A stretch of 64,000 bases of DNA from Kluyvera cryocrescens NBRC 102467 (GTDB lineage Bacteria; Pseudomonadota; Gammaproteobacteria; Enterobacterales; Enterobacteriaceae), in NCBI RefSeq assembly GCF_001571285.1, contig NZ_BCTM01000014.1:1-64000 (forward strand), in the 5' to 3' direction. The notes under the pieces were generated by a model. That model had not been told where the DNA came from and made no database searches. It worked only from the letters and a program-made list of their open reading frames with translations. Positions 19,768 to 30,870 of this stretch are shown here, piece by piece. The stretch's first letter is position 1. Every line of letters begins with the position of its first letter. The translations under genes were made by a program, and so were the position numbers.

Positions 19768-20720
19768 TGAAGCAACTTTGGTGTGCCATGTCACTTATGG
19801 CTGGTAGCCTGTTCTTCTGTGCAAACGCCTCGGCAGATGTATCGTCCGGGGCGTTGTTGCAGCAGATGAATCTGGCCAGTCAGTCACTCAACTACGAGCT
19901 GTCGTTCGTCAGCATCAATAAAACCGGCGTCGAATCGCTACGCTATCGTCACGCGCGTCTTAACGGACAACCGCTGGCACAACTGCTGCAGATGGATGGC
20001 CCGCGCCGTGAAGTGGTGCAGCGTGGCAGCGAAATCAGCTATTTTGAACCAGGCCTCGATCCGTTTACCTTGAACGGCGATTACATCGTCGACTCTCTGC
20101 CTTCGTTGGTTTATACCGACTTTAAACGCCTGGCGCCGTATTACGATTTCATCTCCGTTGGACGCACGCGTATTGCCGATCGCCTATGCGAAGTGATCCG
20201 CGTGGTGGCGCGAGATGGTACCCGCTACAGCTACATTGTCTGGATGGATTCGGAAAGCAAGTTGCCTATGCGCGTCGATTTGCTCGATCGCGATGGGGAA
20301 ACCCTGGAACAGTTCCGGGTGATTGCTTTTAATGTCGGTGATGGCGTGGATAGCAGCATGGATAAACTGGCGAAAGCGAGCCTACCGCCGCTGCTCTCGG
20401 TACCGGCGGGAACGAAAGTGAGCTTTAACTGGGCTCCGACCTGGCTGCCGCAGGGCTTTAGCGAGGTTTCCAGCAGCCGCCGTAACTTACCCACTATTGA
20501 CACTGCCGTGGAGTCACGTCTGTTCTCCGATGGCCTGTTCAGTTTCTCTATCAACGTCAATCAGGCAAATGCCAATAGCAGCGAGCAGTTGCTGCGCACC
20601 GGTCGCCGTACGGTGAGTACCACCGTGCGTAACCAGGCTGAAATTACGATTGTCGGTGAATTACCGCCGCCAACGGCCAAACGCATTGCTGACGGTATTC
20701 GTTTTAAAGGTGTGCAATGA
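19767..20720 (+). CDS. rseB: periplasmic sigmaE regulator RseB
   Basis: Binds the periplasmic part of RseA and shields it from DegS; off-pathway lipopolysaccharide relieves this. It has 317 residues (E. coli 318). A Sec signal peptide ends near NASA-DVSS (about residue 23). The N-terminal LolA/LppX-like domain (about 25-210) and the smaller C-terminal RseA-binding domain (about 230-317) are as in E. coli. Confidence 0.96.
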   Translation: MKQLWCAMSLMAGSLFFCANASADVSSGALLQQMNLASQSLNYELSFVSINKTGVESLRYRHARLNGQPLAQLLQMDGPRREVVQRGSEISYFEPGLDPFTLNGDYIVDSLPSLVYTDFKRLAPYYDFISVGRTRIADRLCEVIRVVARDGTRYSYIVWMDSESKLPMRVDLLDRDGETLEQFRVIAFNVGDGVDSSMDKLAKASLPPLLSVPAGTKVSFNWAPTWLPQGFSEVSSSRRNLPTIDTAVESRLFSDGLFSFSINVNQANANSSEQLLRTGRRTVSTTVRNQAEITIVGELPPPTAKRIADGIRFKGVQ

Positions 20721-21193
20721 TTAAAGAGTGGGCCACCGTCATCGATTGGGATAACGGTATGGCGCAGGTTAGCTGCGACGTTAAAACTTCCTGCAATAGC
20801 TGTTCATCACGTGCCGGCTGTGGGACTCGCGTCCTGAACAAGCTGGGGCCGCAGACCAGCCACACGATTTCCGTACCTAGCGAGCAACCGCTGGTGGCCG
20901 GACAAAAAGTGGAGCTGGGCATCACCGAAAGCAGTTTGCTCGGTTCCGCCATGCTGGTGTATATGTCACCGCTGTTGGGGCTATTTGTGGTGGCGACGCT
21001 GTTCCAGGTCCTGTTTGGTTCCGATATCGCCGCGCTGTGCGGGGCGATATTAGGTGGCGTGGGTGGCTTTTTGATTGCTAAAGGCTTGTCGCCCCGGCTG
21101 GCGGCAAGGGAAACCTGGCAGCCGGTCATCCTCAGCGTCGGACTCCCTCCAGACCTGATTCGCACCACAACTTCTTCCGAAATGAGCCAGTGA
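20717..21193 (+). CDS. rseC: SoxR-reducing system / sigmaE operon protein RseC
   Basis: An inner-membrane protein of 158 residues. It has an N-terminal cytoplasmic Cys-rich motif (CDVKTSCNSCSSRAGC, residues 16-31) that may bind a metal or Fe-S cluster. Two membrane segments (about 75-95 and 100-120) follow. In E. coli it helps re-reduce SoxR together with the Rsx complex. It overlaps rseB by four bases (ATGA). Confidence 0.95.
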   Translation: MIKEWATVIDWDNGMAQVSCDVKTSCNSCSSRAGCGTRVLNKLGPQTSHTISVPSEQPLVAGQKVELGITESSLLGSAMLVYMSPLLGLFVVATLFQVLFGSDIAALCGAILGGVGGFLIAKGLSPRLAARETWQPVILSVGLPPDLIRTTTSSEMSQ

Positions 21194-21367
21194 TTACACT
21201 GGCTTTATTATTTTTAGAACACTCCTCGCAGGAAGCGCTATGCTTGGCGGGAAGAGCATTTCCTGGTTAGGCGGTTGTAGTGTAGAATGCGGCGTTTTCG
21301 AACGACACAAACGTCAGGCTCCGTACCGCGGCCTCAAAGTATTCGTAAGGCATAAATATATTAATAT

Positions 21368-23167
21368 ATGAAGAATATACGTAACTTCTCCATCATTGCA
21401 CATATCGACCACGGTAAATCAACGCTGTCTGACCGTATCATTCAGATTTGCGGCGGCCTTTCCGATCGCGAAATGGAAGCTCAGGTTCTGGATTCCATGG
21501 ATCTGGAACGCGAACGTGGTATCACCATCAAAGCGCAGAGCGTGACGCTGGACTTCAAAGCGTCTGATGGGGAAACCTATCAGCTTAACTTTATCGATAC
21601 TCCGGGCCACGTTGACTTTTCCTATGAAGTTTCCCGTTCACTGGCTGCCTGTGAAGGCGCACTGCTGGTGGTTGACGCCGGGCAGGGCGTAGAAGCGCAG
21701 ACCCTGGCGAACTGCTACACCGCGATGGAAATGGATCTGGAAGTGGTGCCGGTTCTGAACAAAATCGACCTGCCTGCCGCCGATCCAGAGCGCGTAGCGG
21801 AAGAGATTGAAGACATTGTTGGCATCGATGCCACCGATGCGGTCCGCTGTTCGGCTAAAACCGGGCTGGGAGTGACTGATGTACTGGAACGTCTGGTGCG
21901 CGATATTCCGCCGCCGGAAGGTGATCCAGAAGGGCCTCTGCAGGCGCTGATCATCGACTCCTGGTTTGATAACTACCTGGGCGTCGTCTCATTGGTCCGT
22001 ATTAAAAACGGCACCATGCGTAAAGGCGACAAGATCAAAGTGATGAGCACCGGTCAGGTCTACAACGCAGACCGTCTGGGCATTTTCACGCCAAAACAGG
22101 TTGACCGTACCCAGCTGAACTGCGGCGAGGTAGGTTGGCTGGTTTGTGCAATCAAAGACATCCTGGGAGCACCGGTCGGCGATACGCTGACGCAGGCGCG
22201 TAACCCGGCTGACAAAGCGCTGCCAGGCTTTAAAAAGGTTAAACCGCAGGTTTATGCGGGTCTGTTCCCGGTAAGCTCCGATGATTACGAAAACTTCCGT
22301 GATGCGTTAGGCAAGCTGAGCCTGAACGATGCTTCTCTGTTCTATGAACCAGAAAGCTCTTCTGCGCTGGGCTTTGGCTTCCGCTGTGGCTTCCTGGGTC
22401 TGCTGCACATGGAGATCATTCAGGAACGTCTGGAACGTGAATACGATCTGGATCTGATCACCACCGCACCGACCGTCGTATATGAAGTGGAAACCACGAG
22501 CAAAGAGACTATCTATGTTGATAGCCCGTCTAAGCTGCCGCCGCTGAATAATATCTACGAACTGCGTGAACCGATTGCTGAGTGTCACATGCTGCTGCCG
22601 CAGGCCTATCTGGGCAACGTGATTACGCTGTGTATCGAGAAACGTGGCGTCCAGACCAACATGGTTTACCACGGTAACCAGGTTGCGCTGACCTACGAAA
22701 TCCCGATGGCGGAAGTGGTGCTCGACTTCTTCGACCGCCTGAAGTCTACCTCCCGCGGCTATGCGTCGCTGGATTACAACTTCAAACGCTTCCAGGCGTC
22801 TGACATGGTGCGCGTTGACGTCCTCATCAACAACGATCGCGTTGATGCGTTGGCGCTTATCACTCACCGTGATAACTCGCAGAGCCGTGGCCGTGATCTG
22901 GTTGAGAAGATGAAAGAGCTTATCCCTCGTCAGCAGTTTGATATCGCGATTCAGGCGGCCATCGGCACGCATATTATTGCGCGTTCAACGGTTAAGCAGC
23001 TGCGTAAAAACGTTCTGGCGAAATGCTACGGTGGTGATATCAGCCGTAAGAAAAAGCTGCTGCAAAAACAGAAAGATGGTAAGAAGCGCATGAAGCAGAT
23101 CGGTAACGTCGAACTGCCGCAGGAAGCTTTCCTCGCCATTCTGCATGTCGGTAAAGACAGCAAATAA
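21368..23167 (+). CDS. lepA: elongation factor 4 (LepA)
   Basis: A ribosome-associated translational GTPase implicated in initiation and 30S biogenesis. It has 599 residues, as in E. coli. G motifs are AHIDHGKST (G1), the GIT of the switch I region, DTPGHVDF (G3) and NKIDLP (G4). EF-G-like domains II, III and V follow, and the C-terminal domain ends in the basic [21 protein letters not shown] 174-base gap separates it from rseC. lepB starts 15 bases after its stop, so they form an operon. Confidence 0.98.
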   Translation: MKNIRNFSIIAHIDHGKSTLSDRIIQICGGLSDREMEAQVLDSMDLERERGITIKAQSVTLDFKASDGETYQLNFIDTPGHVDFSYEVSRSLAACEGALLVVDAGQGVEAQTLANCYTAMEMDLEVVPVLNKIDLPAADPERVAEEIEDIVGIDATDAVRCSAKTGLGVTDVLERLVRDIPPPEGDPEGPLQALIIDSWFDNYLGVVSLVRIKNGTMRKGDKIKVMSTGQVYNADRLGIFTPKQVDRTQLNCGEVGWLVCAIKDILGAPVGDTLTQARNPADKALPGFKKVKPQVYAGLFPVSSDDYENFRDALGKLSLNDASLFYEPESSSALGFGFRCGFLGLLHMEIIQERLEREYDLDLITTAPTVVYEVETTSKETIYVDSPSKLPPLNNIYELREPIAECHMLLPQAYLGNVITLCIEKRGVQTNMVYHGNQVALTYEIPMAEVVLDFFDRLKSTSRGYASLDYNFKRFQASDMVRVDVLINNDRVDALALITHRDNSQSRGRDLVEKMKELIPRQQFDIAIQAAIGTHIIARSTVKQLRKNVLAKCYGGDISRKKKLLQKQKDGKKRMKQIGNVELPQEAFLAILHVGKDSK

Positions 23168-23182
23168 TCTTAAGGAGTTGGC

Positions 23183-24157
23183 ATGGCGAACATGTTTGCC
23201 CTGATTCTGGTGATTGCCACACTGGTCACGGGCGTACTGTGGTGCATTGATAAGTTCATCTTTGCACCAAAACGACGGGAACGTCAGGCTGCAGCGCAAG
23301 CTGCAACCGATGGCTCGTTAGATAACAAGACGCTGAAAAAGGTTGGCCCGAAACCGGGCTGGCTGGAAACGGGCGCATCGGTTTTCCCGGTGCTGGCTAT
23401 CGTGCTGATTGTGCGCTCATTTATCTATGAGCCGTTCCAGATCCCATCGGGTTCGATGATGCCAACTCTGCTGATTGGGGATTTCATCCTGGTGGAGAAA
23501 TTCGCCTATGGGATTAAAGACCCTATCTATCAGAAAACGATTATTGAGACTGGCCATCCGAAACGTGGCGATATCGTGGTATTTAAATACCCGGAAGATC
23601 CGCGTCTTGATTACATCAAGCGCACCGTAGGTTTGCCGGGTGATAAGGTCACCTACGATCCTGTCGCCAAACAGGTCACAATTCAACCTGATTGCAGCTC
23701 CGGCCAGGCGTGCGGAAATGCGCTGCCGGTAACGTATTCTAATGTTGAGCCGAGCGATTTCGTGCAGACCTTCTCCCGCAGTAACGGCGGTGAGGCGACC
23801 AGCGGCTTCTTTGAAGTGCCACAGGGCGAAAGCAAAGAAAACGGCGTGCGTCTGGCGCAGCGTCAGGAGACGCTGGGTGAGGTTAATCACCGTATCCTGA
23901 CCGTGCCTATCGCCCAGGACCAGGCGGGAATGTATTACCACCAGTCCGGTCTGCCGCTGGCGACCTGGATTGTTCCACCGGGACAATACTTCATGATGGG
24001 CGATAACCGCGACAATAGCGCGGATAGCCGTTACTGGGGATTTGTGCCGGAAGCGAACCTGGTGGGTAAAGCCACCGCTATCTGGATGAGCTTTGAAAAA
24101 CAAGAGGGTCAATGGCCGACTGGCGTGCGTTTAAGCCGCATTGGTGGGATCCATTAA
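23183..24157 (+). CDS. lepB: signal peptidase I
   Basis: Cleaves signal peptides from exported proteins at the outer face of the inner membrane. It has 324 residues, as in E. coli. Two N-terminal membrane segments (about 4-22 and 62-77) flank a charged cytoplasmic loop. The catalytic serine is S91 in IPSGSMMPTL, and the general-base lysine is in DYIKRTVGLPGD near residue 146. The box GDNRDNSADSRYWG is intact. Confidence 0.98.
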   Translation: MANMFALILVIATLVTGVLWCIDKFIFAPKRRERQAAAQAATDGSLDNKTLKKVGPKPGWLETGASVFPVLAIVLIVRSFIYEPFQIPSGSMMPTLLIGDFILVEKFAYGIKDPIYQKTIIETGHPKRGDIVVFKYPEDPRLDYIKRTVGLPGDKVTYDPVAKQVTIQPDCSSGQACGNALPVTYSNVEPSDFVQTFSRSNGGEATSGFFEVPQGESKENGVRLAQRQETLGEVNHRILTVPIAQDQAGMYYHQSGLPLATWIVPPGQYFMMGDNRDNSADSRYWGFVPEANLVGKATAIWMSFEKQEGQWPTGVRLSRIGGIH

Positions 24158-24170
24158 TTGATTGTTTGAC

Positions 24171-24202
24171 TTCACGCGGTGGCCGAGCGGCTGCCGCGTG
24201 AA
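24171..24202 (+). terminator. stem-loop between lepB and rnc
   Basis: A 9-bp perfect stem, TTCACGCGG with CCGCGTGAA, encloses a second small stem. It lies 14 bases after the lepB stop. The following sequence is AT-rich without a strict T run, so it could attenuate rather than fully terminate. Confidence 0.55.
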
Positions 24203-24280
24203 TTATTTAATGTTTAAATCTATTCAAACTAACGACATCCATTGTCGTTGCGTATAGAATATCCCCCCGAAGTTTCGGAT

Positions 24281-25961
<1,681 letters not shown>

Positions 25962-25972
25962 GGATAACCCCG

Positions 25973-26680
25973 ATGGAGGGCTGGCAGCGCGCTTTCGTCC
26001 TGCATAGTCGTCCCTGGAGCGAAACCAGCCTGATGCTGGACGTCTTCACGGAAGAGTCGGGTCGCGTGCGCCTTGTGGCTAAAGGCGCACGTTCCAAACG
26101 CTCTAATCTCAAAGGTGCGCTTCAGCCCTTTACCCCCTTGTTAGTTCGCTTTGGCGGACGCGGCGAAGTCAAAACGCTGCGTAGCGCAGAAGCCGTCTCC
26201 CTGGCGCTACCGCTAAGCGGCATCACGCTTTACAGCGGCCTGTACGTCAACGAGCTCATTTCTCGCGTGCTTGAGCACGAAACCCGCTTCTCTGAACTCT
26301 TCTTTGATTATTTGCACTGCATCCAGGCGCTCGCTGGCGCAACAGGCTCGCCGGAACCGGCGCTGCGTCGTTTCGAGCTGGCGCTGCTGGGGCATCTTGG
26401 GTATGGCGTCGATTTCCTGCACTGTGCGGGGAGCGGTGATGAGGTTGATGACACCATGACCTATCGCTATCGTGAAGAGAAGGGCTTTATTGCCAGTATC
26501 GTGATGGATAACAACACCTTTACCGGGCGGCACTTAAAAGCGCTGGCGAGCCGGGAATTTCCTGATACCGATGTCCTGCGCGCCGCTAAGCGCTTTACCC
26601 GTATGGCGCTAAAGCCGTATCTTGGTGGCAAACCGCTAAAGAGCCGCGAGCTGTTTCGTCAGTTTGTGCCAAAGCGATAA
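25973..26680 (+). CDS. recO: DNA repair protein RecO
   Basis: Works with RecF and RecR to load RecA on SSB-coated DNA. It has 235 residues, a few shorter at the C-terminus than E. coli (242). An N-terminal OB fold (1-80) is followed by a helical domain. It is the third gene of the rnc-era-recO operon. Confidence 0.96.
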   Translation: MEGWQRAFVLHSRPWSETSLMLDVFTEESGRVRLVAKGARSKRSNLKGALQPFTPLLVRFGGRGEVKTLRSAEAVSLALPLSGITLYSGLYVNELISRVLEHETRFSELFFDYLHCIQALAGATGSPEPALRRFELALLGHLGYGVDFLHCAGSGDEVDDTMTYRYREEKGFIASIVMDNNTFTGRHLKALASREFPDTDVLRAAKRFTRMALKPYLGGKPLKSRELFRQFVPKR

Positions 26681-26779
26681 CCCGTATTACACTCGCTCCG
26701 CTTTACCCGCTCGCGTATTTTGCGTAGAAGGACGGGGTGAGAGAAAAAGAACGTTAAAAATAAAGACACGAGGATTGTC

Positions 26780-27511
26780 ATGGCTGAATTACTGTTAGGC
26801 GTCAATATTGATCACATTGCCACCCTGCGTAACGCACGCGGCACCGCATACCCGGACCCAGTGCAGGCTGCGTTTATCGCCGAGCAGGCCGGTGCTGATG
26901 GCATCACCGTGCATTTACGTGAAGACCGTCGTCATATCACCGACCGCGATGTGCGTATTTTGCGTCAAACGCTCGACACCCGCATGAACCTGGAAATGGC
27001 GGTGACCGAAGAGATGCTGGCTATCGCCTGCGAAACCAAGCCGCATTTCTGCTGCCTGGTGCCAGAGAAGCGTCAGGAAGTCACCACCGAAGGCGGTCTG
27101 GACGTTGCCGGCCAGCTCGACAAAATGCGAGATGCCTGCAAGCGCCTGGCGGATGCGGGTATCCTGGTCTCGCTGTTTATTGATGCTGACAACGCGCAGA
27201 TTAAAGCTGCGGCTGACGTGGGCGCGCCGTATATCGAAATTCATACCGGCTGCTACGCTGATGCCACCACCGATGCTGAACAGGCAAAAGAGCTGGAACG
27301 CATCGCAAAAGCCGCCACCTACGCGGCAAGCCTCGGTCTGAAGGTCAATGCCGGGCATGGCCTGACTTACCACAATGTGAAAGCCGTTGCCGCTCTGCCA
27401 GAAATGCACGAACTGAACATTGGCCACGCCATTATCGGACGCGCAGTGATGACGGGCCTGAAAGAAGCGGTCGCCGAAATGAAACGCCTGATGCTGGAAG
27501 CGCGCGGCTAA
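26780..27511 (+). CDS. pdxJ: pyridoxine 5'-phosphate synthase
   Basis: Condenses 1-deoxyxylulose 5-phosphate with 3-amino-2-oxopropyl phosphate to give pyridoxine 5'-phosphate. It has 243 residues, as in E. coli, and forms a TIM barrel. Recognisable segments are [17 protein letters not shown] at the N-terminus, HLREDRRHI and [10 protein letters not shown]. The stop overlaps the acpS start by one base. Confidence 0.98.
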   Translation: MAELLLGVNIDHIATLRNARGTAYPDPVQAAFIAEQAGADGITVHLREDRRHITDRDVRILRQTLDTRMNLEMAVTEEMLAIACETKPHFCCLVPEKRQEVTTEGGLDVAGQLDKMRDACKRLADAGILVSLFIDADNAQIKAAADVGAPYIEIHTGCYADATTDAEQAKELERIAKAATYAASLGLKVNAGHGLTYHNVKAVAALPEMHELNIGHAIIGRAVMTGLKEAVAEMKRLMLEARG

Positions 27512-27891
27512 TGGCAATTCTAGGGTTAGGTACCGACATCGTCGAAATCGCCCGCATTGAAGGGGTGATCGCCCGTAGCGGCGATCGCCTCGCTCGTCGC
27601 GTGCTCAGCGAGAATGAGTGGGCTATCTGGGAAACGCATCAGCAGCCGGTACGTTTTCTGGCGAAACGCTTTGCGGTTAAAGAGGCCGCGTCAAAAGCGA
27701 TGGGCACCGGTATTCGCAACGGCCTGGCGTTCAATCAGTTTGAAATATACAACGACGAGTTGGGCAAACCGAAGCTGCGGCTATGGGGGGAAGCACAACG
27801 CCTGGCAGAGCAGATGGGGATTGTGCATATTCACGTGACGCTCGCCGATGAACGCCACTATGCTTGCGCGACGGTGATTGTAGAAAGCTAA
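27511..27891 (+). CDS. acpS: holo-[acyl-carrier-protein] synthase
   Basis: Attaches 4'-phosphopantetheine from CoA to apo-ACP. It has 126 residues. Magnesium-binding and catalytic motifs are [13 protein letters not shown] at the N-terminus and [14 protein letters not shown] near residue 55. It is coupled to pdxJ (TAATG) and overlaps the end of the convergent yfhL by four bases. Confidence 0.97.
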   Translation: MAILGLGTDIVEIARIEGVIARSGDRLARRVLSENEWAIWETHQQPVRFLAKRFAVKEAASKAMGTGIRNGLAFNQFEIYNDELGKPKLRLWGEAQRLAEQMGIVHIHVTLADERHYACATVIVES

Positions 27892-28148
27892 ATTTTGTCC
27901 GCGTGATGCATCTGGACAAACTTGTCCCACAGCTGCTCTTCGCTTTCCAGATGTGCCGGATCCTTTAAAATAGTATTCGGGATCGGGCACACTTTCTGAC
28001 AGGTTGGCGTGTCGTAATGGCCGATGCATTCGGTGCAACGATCGCTGTTGATCTCATAGATATTATCACCCATCGAAATGGCCTCGTTTGGACATTCCGG
28101 TTCACACATATCGCAATTGATACATTTTTTGGTGATTAACAGCGCCAT
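27888..28148 (-). CDS. yfhL: 2[4Fe-4S] ferredoxin YfhL
   Basis: A small low-potential electron carrier of 86 residues. Two cluster motifs are visible: [12 protein letters not shown] near residue 9, and a second with the insert typical of Alvin-type ferredoxins ([18 protein letters not shown] near residue 38). In E. coli it is a cytoplasmic ferredoxin outside the isc operon. It is convergent with acpS. Confidence 0.95.
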   Translation of the reverse strand: MALLITKKCINCDMCEPECPNEAISMGDNIYEINSDRCTECIGHYDTPTCQKVCPIPNTILKDPAHLESEEQLWDKFVQMHHADKI

Positions 28149-28535
28149 CAGGAAATTCTCAGAAACATAATAAACAGGGCGGTATTATACGCTCATTCTC
28201 CTTCTGGGCCACGTTTTTATTGGTTTTATGTATGTTTTGCAACCGATTTAAATTTCAATTTAATGAAATTTAACGATATTATTACGCCGTTACACTTTCC
28301 AATCGCTTTGTATTAACATTTAAATGTACTTATTAAGTTGTAGCGCGATAATAACCTTAATAAAGATAATTGTATTTCCCTGGCTTATAAATGTAATTAG
28401 AGTTATTTATCCGTCTAATAGAACCTCATTTCCGTTAAATGCTTGGTATTGTTTTTCATGTTTTATTACAGCTGTATTCTTTATCGATACCTGAAGAAAT
28501 ATTTTCCTGGGAAGGATTCTAAAATGGAGGTAATC
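28149..28535. other. AT-rich leader region upstream of the decarboxylase gene
   Basis: This 387-base gap is far more AT-rich than the core genes around it. It must contain the yfhL promoter on one side and the decarboxylase promoter on the other, but I could not pick exact elements. E. coli has shoB and ohsC in this area; I see no convincing counterpart. It holds the short upstream frame listed separately. Confidence 0.6.
28439..28522 (+). CDS. candidate 27-residue upstream ORF
   Basis: ATG to TAA encodes MLGIVFHVLLQL followed by 15 more residues. The stop ends one base before the first possible ATG of the decarboxylase (28524), and the frame covers that start's ribosome site. Its own start has no visible Shine-Dalgarno. 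It is not similar to E. coli SpeFL, the ornithine-sensing leader of speF. It could be a coupling or sensing leader, or chance. Confidence 0.25.
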   Translation: MLGIVFHVLLQLYSLSIPEEIFSWEGF

Positions 28536-30839
28536 ATGGAAGTTCACGGTGAAAGACTTATTACGTTAAAAGCATTAATTGTTCATAATAGTACTAGTCA
28601 TGTCAGCGTCGTTAACGACTCGATAACGACACTAATTAACGAGATGAATAGTAAAGGTATCACTACCGTACTTGCAGATTCTGCGGATGGCGCTACAGCG
28701 GTGATACATAATGACGCAACAATTGAATTGGTTATACTTGATTGGGTAATAAATGAAGATGAGCAGCATAATGAATCTGCCAAAAAGGTGATTGAATCCT
28801 TACGCAGTAAAAGTCAGATGGTGCCATTATTTTTATTACTTGATAATCGACAGGGCGAAAATCTTACGCATGAGATTATGCGGGAGACAGATGAATTAAT
28901 ATGGATTCAGGAAGATACGCCTTTTTTTCTCGCCGGGCGAGCGCATTCCGCAATTTTATCTTATCGACAAAAAACAGTGCCCCCATTAACGCGCGCTATT
29001 TTTGAGTTTGCTCAAAAATACGAATATTCGTGGCATACACCTGGTCATGCCGGAGGAACTGCCTTTATGAAATCTGCCGTTGGGCGAGCCTTCCATGATT
29101 ATTTCGGCGAAAATTTGTTGCGTTCGGACCTTTCTATTTCGGTGGGTGAACTGGGGTCGTTGCTGGATCACAGCGGGCCGATCGGCGAGAGTGAAAAATT
29201 CTGCGCCAAAGTTTTCGGCGCGGATAGAGCCTATACGGTCACGAATGGTTCGTCGATGTCCAACCGCGTCATCATGATGTCCTCGGTAGCACGTGGTGAT
29301 TATGCTTTATGTGACCGTAATGCGCACAAGTCAACGGAGCAGGCGCTGACAATGACCGGCGTGGTGCCAACCTATTTAATGCCGTCACGTAATTACCTCG
29401 GCATTATTGGTCCGGTTTATGCCAGGACGCTGAGCGCATCTGAAGTCAAAAAAGCCATTGCCTGCAACCCACTCGCGACGGATAAAAAACAGAAACCACT
29501 ACACGCGATAATCACCAACTCGACCTATGATGGCCTGACCTATCATGTGCCGACGGTAGTCAAACAGCTTGATGCTAGCGTAGATCGTATCCATTTTGAC
29601 GAGGCATGGTACGGTTACGCACGGTTCAATCCGCTGTATGCCGAACGTTTTGGCATGTATGGCGAAGCGGAGGATTATCCGAAAAACCTACCGACCATTT
29701 TCACAACGACCTCTACGCACAAACTGCTGGCTGCACTTTCTCAGGCCTCACTTATCGGCGTTAGGGATGGGCGTAATCCTGTGCCGCACTCCCGCTTCAA
29801 CGAATCTTACATGATGCATGCATCGACCTCGCCGCTCTATCCAATCATCATGGCAAACGAAGTTTCTGCGGAAATGATGCGCGGGCAGAGCGGAAAGTAC
29901 CTGACGACAGAGTCGATTACTGAAGCGGTACGTTTTCGTAAAGCCGTTAGACGTATTCGCCGTGAATTGCAGGATAACCAGGACTGGTTTTTCTCCACCT
30001 GGAACGCGGATTTTGTTACCGATCCTGATTCAGGAAAAACAGTTTCCTTTGAAGATGCGCCGCTTAGTCTGCTGGTAAACGATCCGCGTTGCTGGGAGCT
30101 GCGGGCAGATGATAAATGGCACGGTTTTCAGGGGATTGAAGACGGTTACTGCATGCTCGACCCGATAAAAGTGTCGGTCGTGATGCCCGGCATGGCGATC
30201 GATGGGTCGCTAGAGGCAATGGGGATACCCGCGGTGCTGGTGACCGCGTTTCTTAGTCAGCGCGGTATCCAGGTAGAGAAAACCACCGATTTCACAATCT
30301 TGTTCCTCTTCTCACTTGGAATTACCAAAGGTAAATATGGCACGCTGCTAAACGCCTTGCTGAAGTTTAAAGATGCTTATGATGCCAACGTCCCTGTCGA
30401 ACAGTTGCTGTATACCCAGGAGAGTGATTGCCCGGCAGCTTACAAAGGCAAGGGGCTGAAAACCCTGGCGGACGAAATGTTTACCTTCTTTAAAGATACT
30501 GGGTTAACTCACGTCCAGGCAGAGGCATTTACCACACTTCCTGAACCGGTAATGACCCCCGCGGATGCTTACGTCAAATTAGTGCATAACGACATTCAAA
30601 CCGTAAGTGTAGATAACCTGTACAACTGTATTCTCGCGACCGGCGTTGTGCCTTATCCGCCTGGAATACCGATGCTGATGCCTGGGGAGAGCGCCGGTGG
30701 GAAAGGTAGCCCTTACATACGTTATTTAAAAATTCTGCAGCAGTGGGATCAGCGTTTCCCTGGCTTTGCTCATGATATTCATGGCGTAGAAAATGAAAAT
30801 GGCATTTATTACGTCCAGTGCCTGAAAACCAGCAAGTAA
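28536..30839 (+). CDS. inducible arginine/lysine/ornithine-type decarboxylase (AdiA-like)
   Basis: A PLP-dependent basic amino-acid decarboxylase, consuming a proton and releasing CO2. It has 767 residues from the ATG preceded by GGAGG; an ATG at 28524 would add four. Domains: N-terminal wing (1-135), PLP domain with DRNAHKS and the PLP lysine K396 in STHKLLAALSQ, and a C-terminal domain. It is closest to biodegradative arginine decarboxylase AdiA by eye (HFDEAWYGYARFNP, FNESYMMHASTSPLY), with a diverged wing. The neighbouring antiporter resembles ornithine/putrescine PotE, so the substrate is open. The 5' third is AT-rich, suggesting transfer. It is an insertion relative to E. coli. Confidence 0.85.
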   Translation: MEVHGERLITLKALIVHNSTSHVSVVNDSITTLINEMNSKGITTVLADSADGATAVIHNDATIELVILDWVINEDEQHNESAKKVIESLRSKSQMVPLFLLLDNRQGENLTHEIMRETDELIWIQEDTPFFLAGRAHSAILSYRQKTVPPLTRAIFEFAQKYEYSWHTPGHAGGTAFMKSAVGRAFHDYFGENLLRSDLSISVGELGSLLDHSGPIGESEKFCAKVFGADRAYTVTNGSSMSNRVIMMSSVARGDYALCDRNAHKSTEQALTMTGVVPTYLMPSRNYLGIIGPVYARTLSASEVKKAIACNPLATDKKQKPLHAIITNSTYDGLTYHVPTVVKQLDASVDRIHFDEAWYGYARFNPLYAERFGMYGEAEDYPKNLPTIFTTTSTHKLLAALSQASLIGVRDGRNPVPHSRFNESYMMHASTSPLYPIIMANEVSAEMMRGQSGKYLTTESITEAVRFRKAVRRIRRELQDNQDWFFSTWNADFVTDPDSGKTVSFEDAPLSLLVNDPRCWELRADDKWHGFQGIEDGYCMLDPIKVSVVMPGMAIDGSLEAMGIPAVLVTAFLSQRGIQVEKTTDFTILFLFSLGITKGKYGTLLNALLKFKDAYDANVPVEQLLYTQESDCPAAYKGKGLKTLADEMFTFFKDTGLTHVQAEAFTTLPEPVMTPADAYVKLVHNDIQTVSVDNLYNCILATGVVPYPPGIPMLMPGESAGGKGSPYIRYLKILQQWDQRFPGFAHDIHGVENENGIYYVQCLKTSK

Positions 30840-30870
30840 CGCATGTTAATCCTTTTTATGGGAAAATATT

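Noticed and set aside
28149-28442. Possible shoB/ohsC toxin-antitoxin locus next to yfhL
   Set aside because: No short hydrophobic frame with a ribosome site or antisense RNA promoter could be recognised in this gap.
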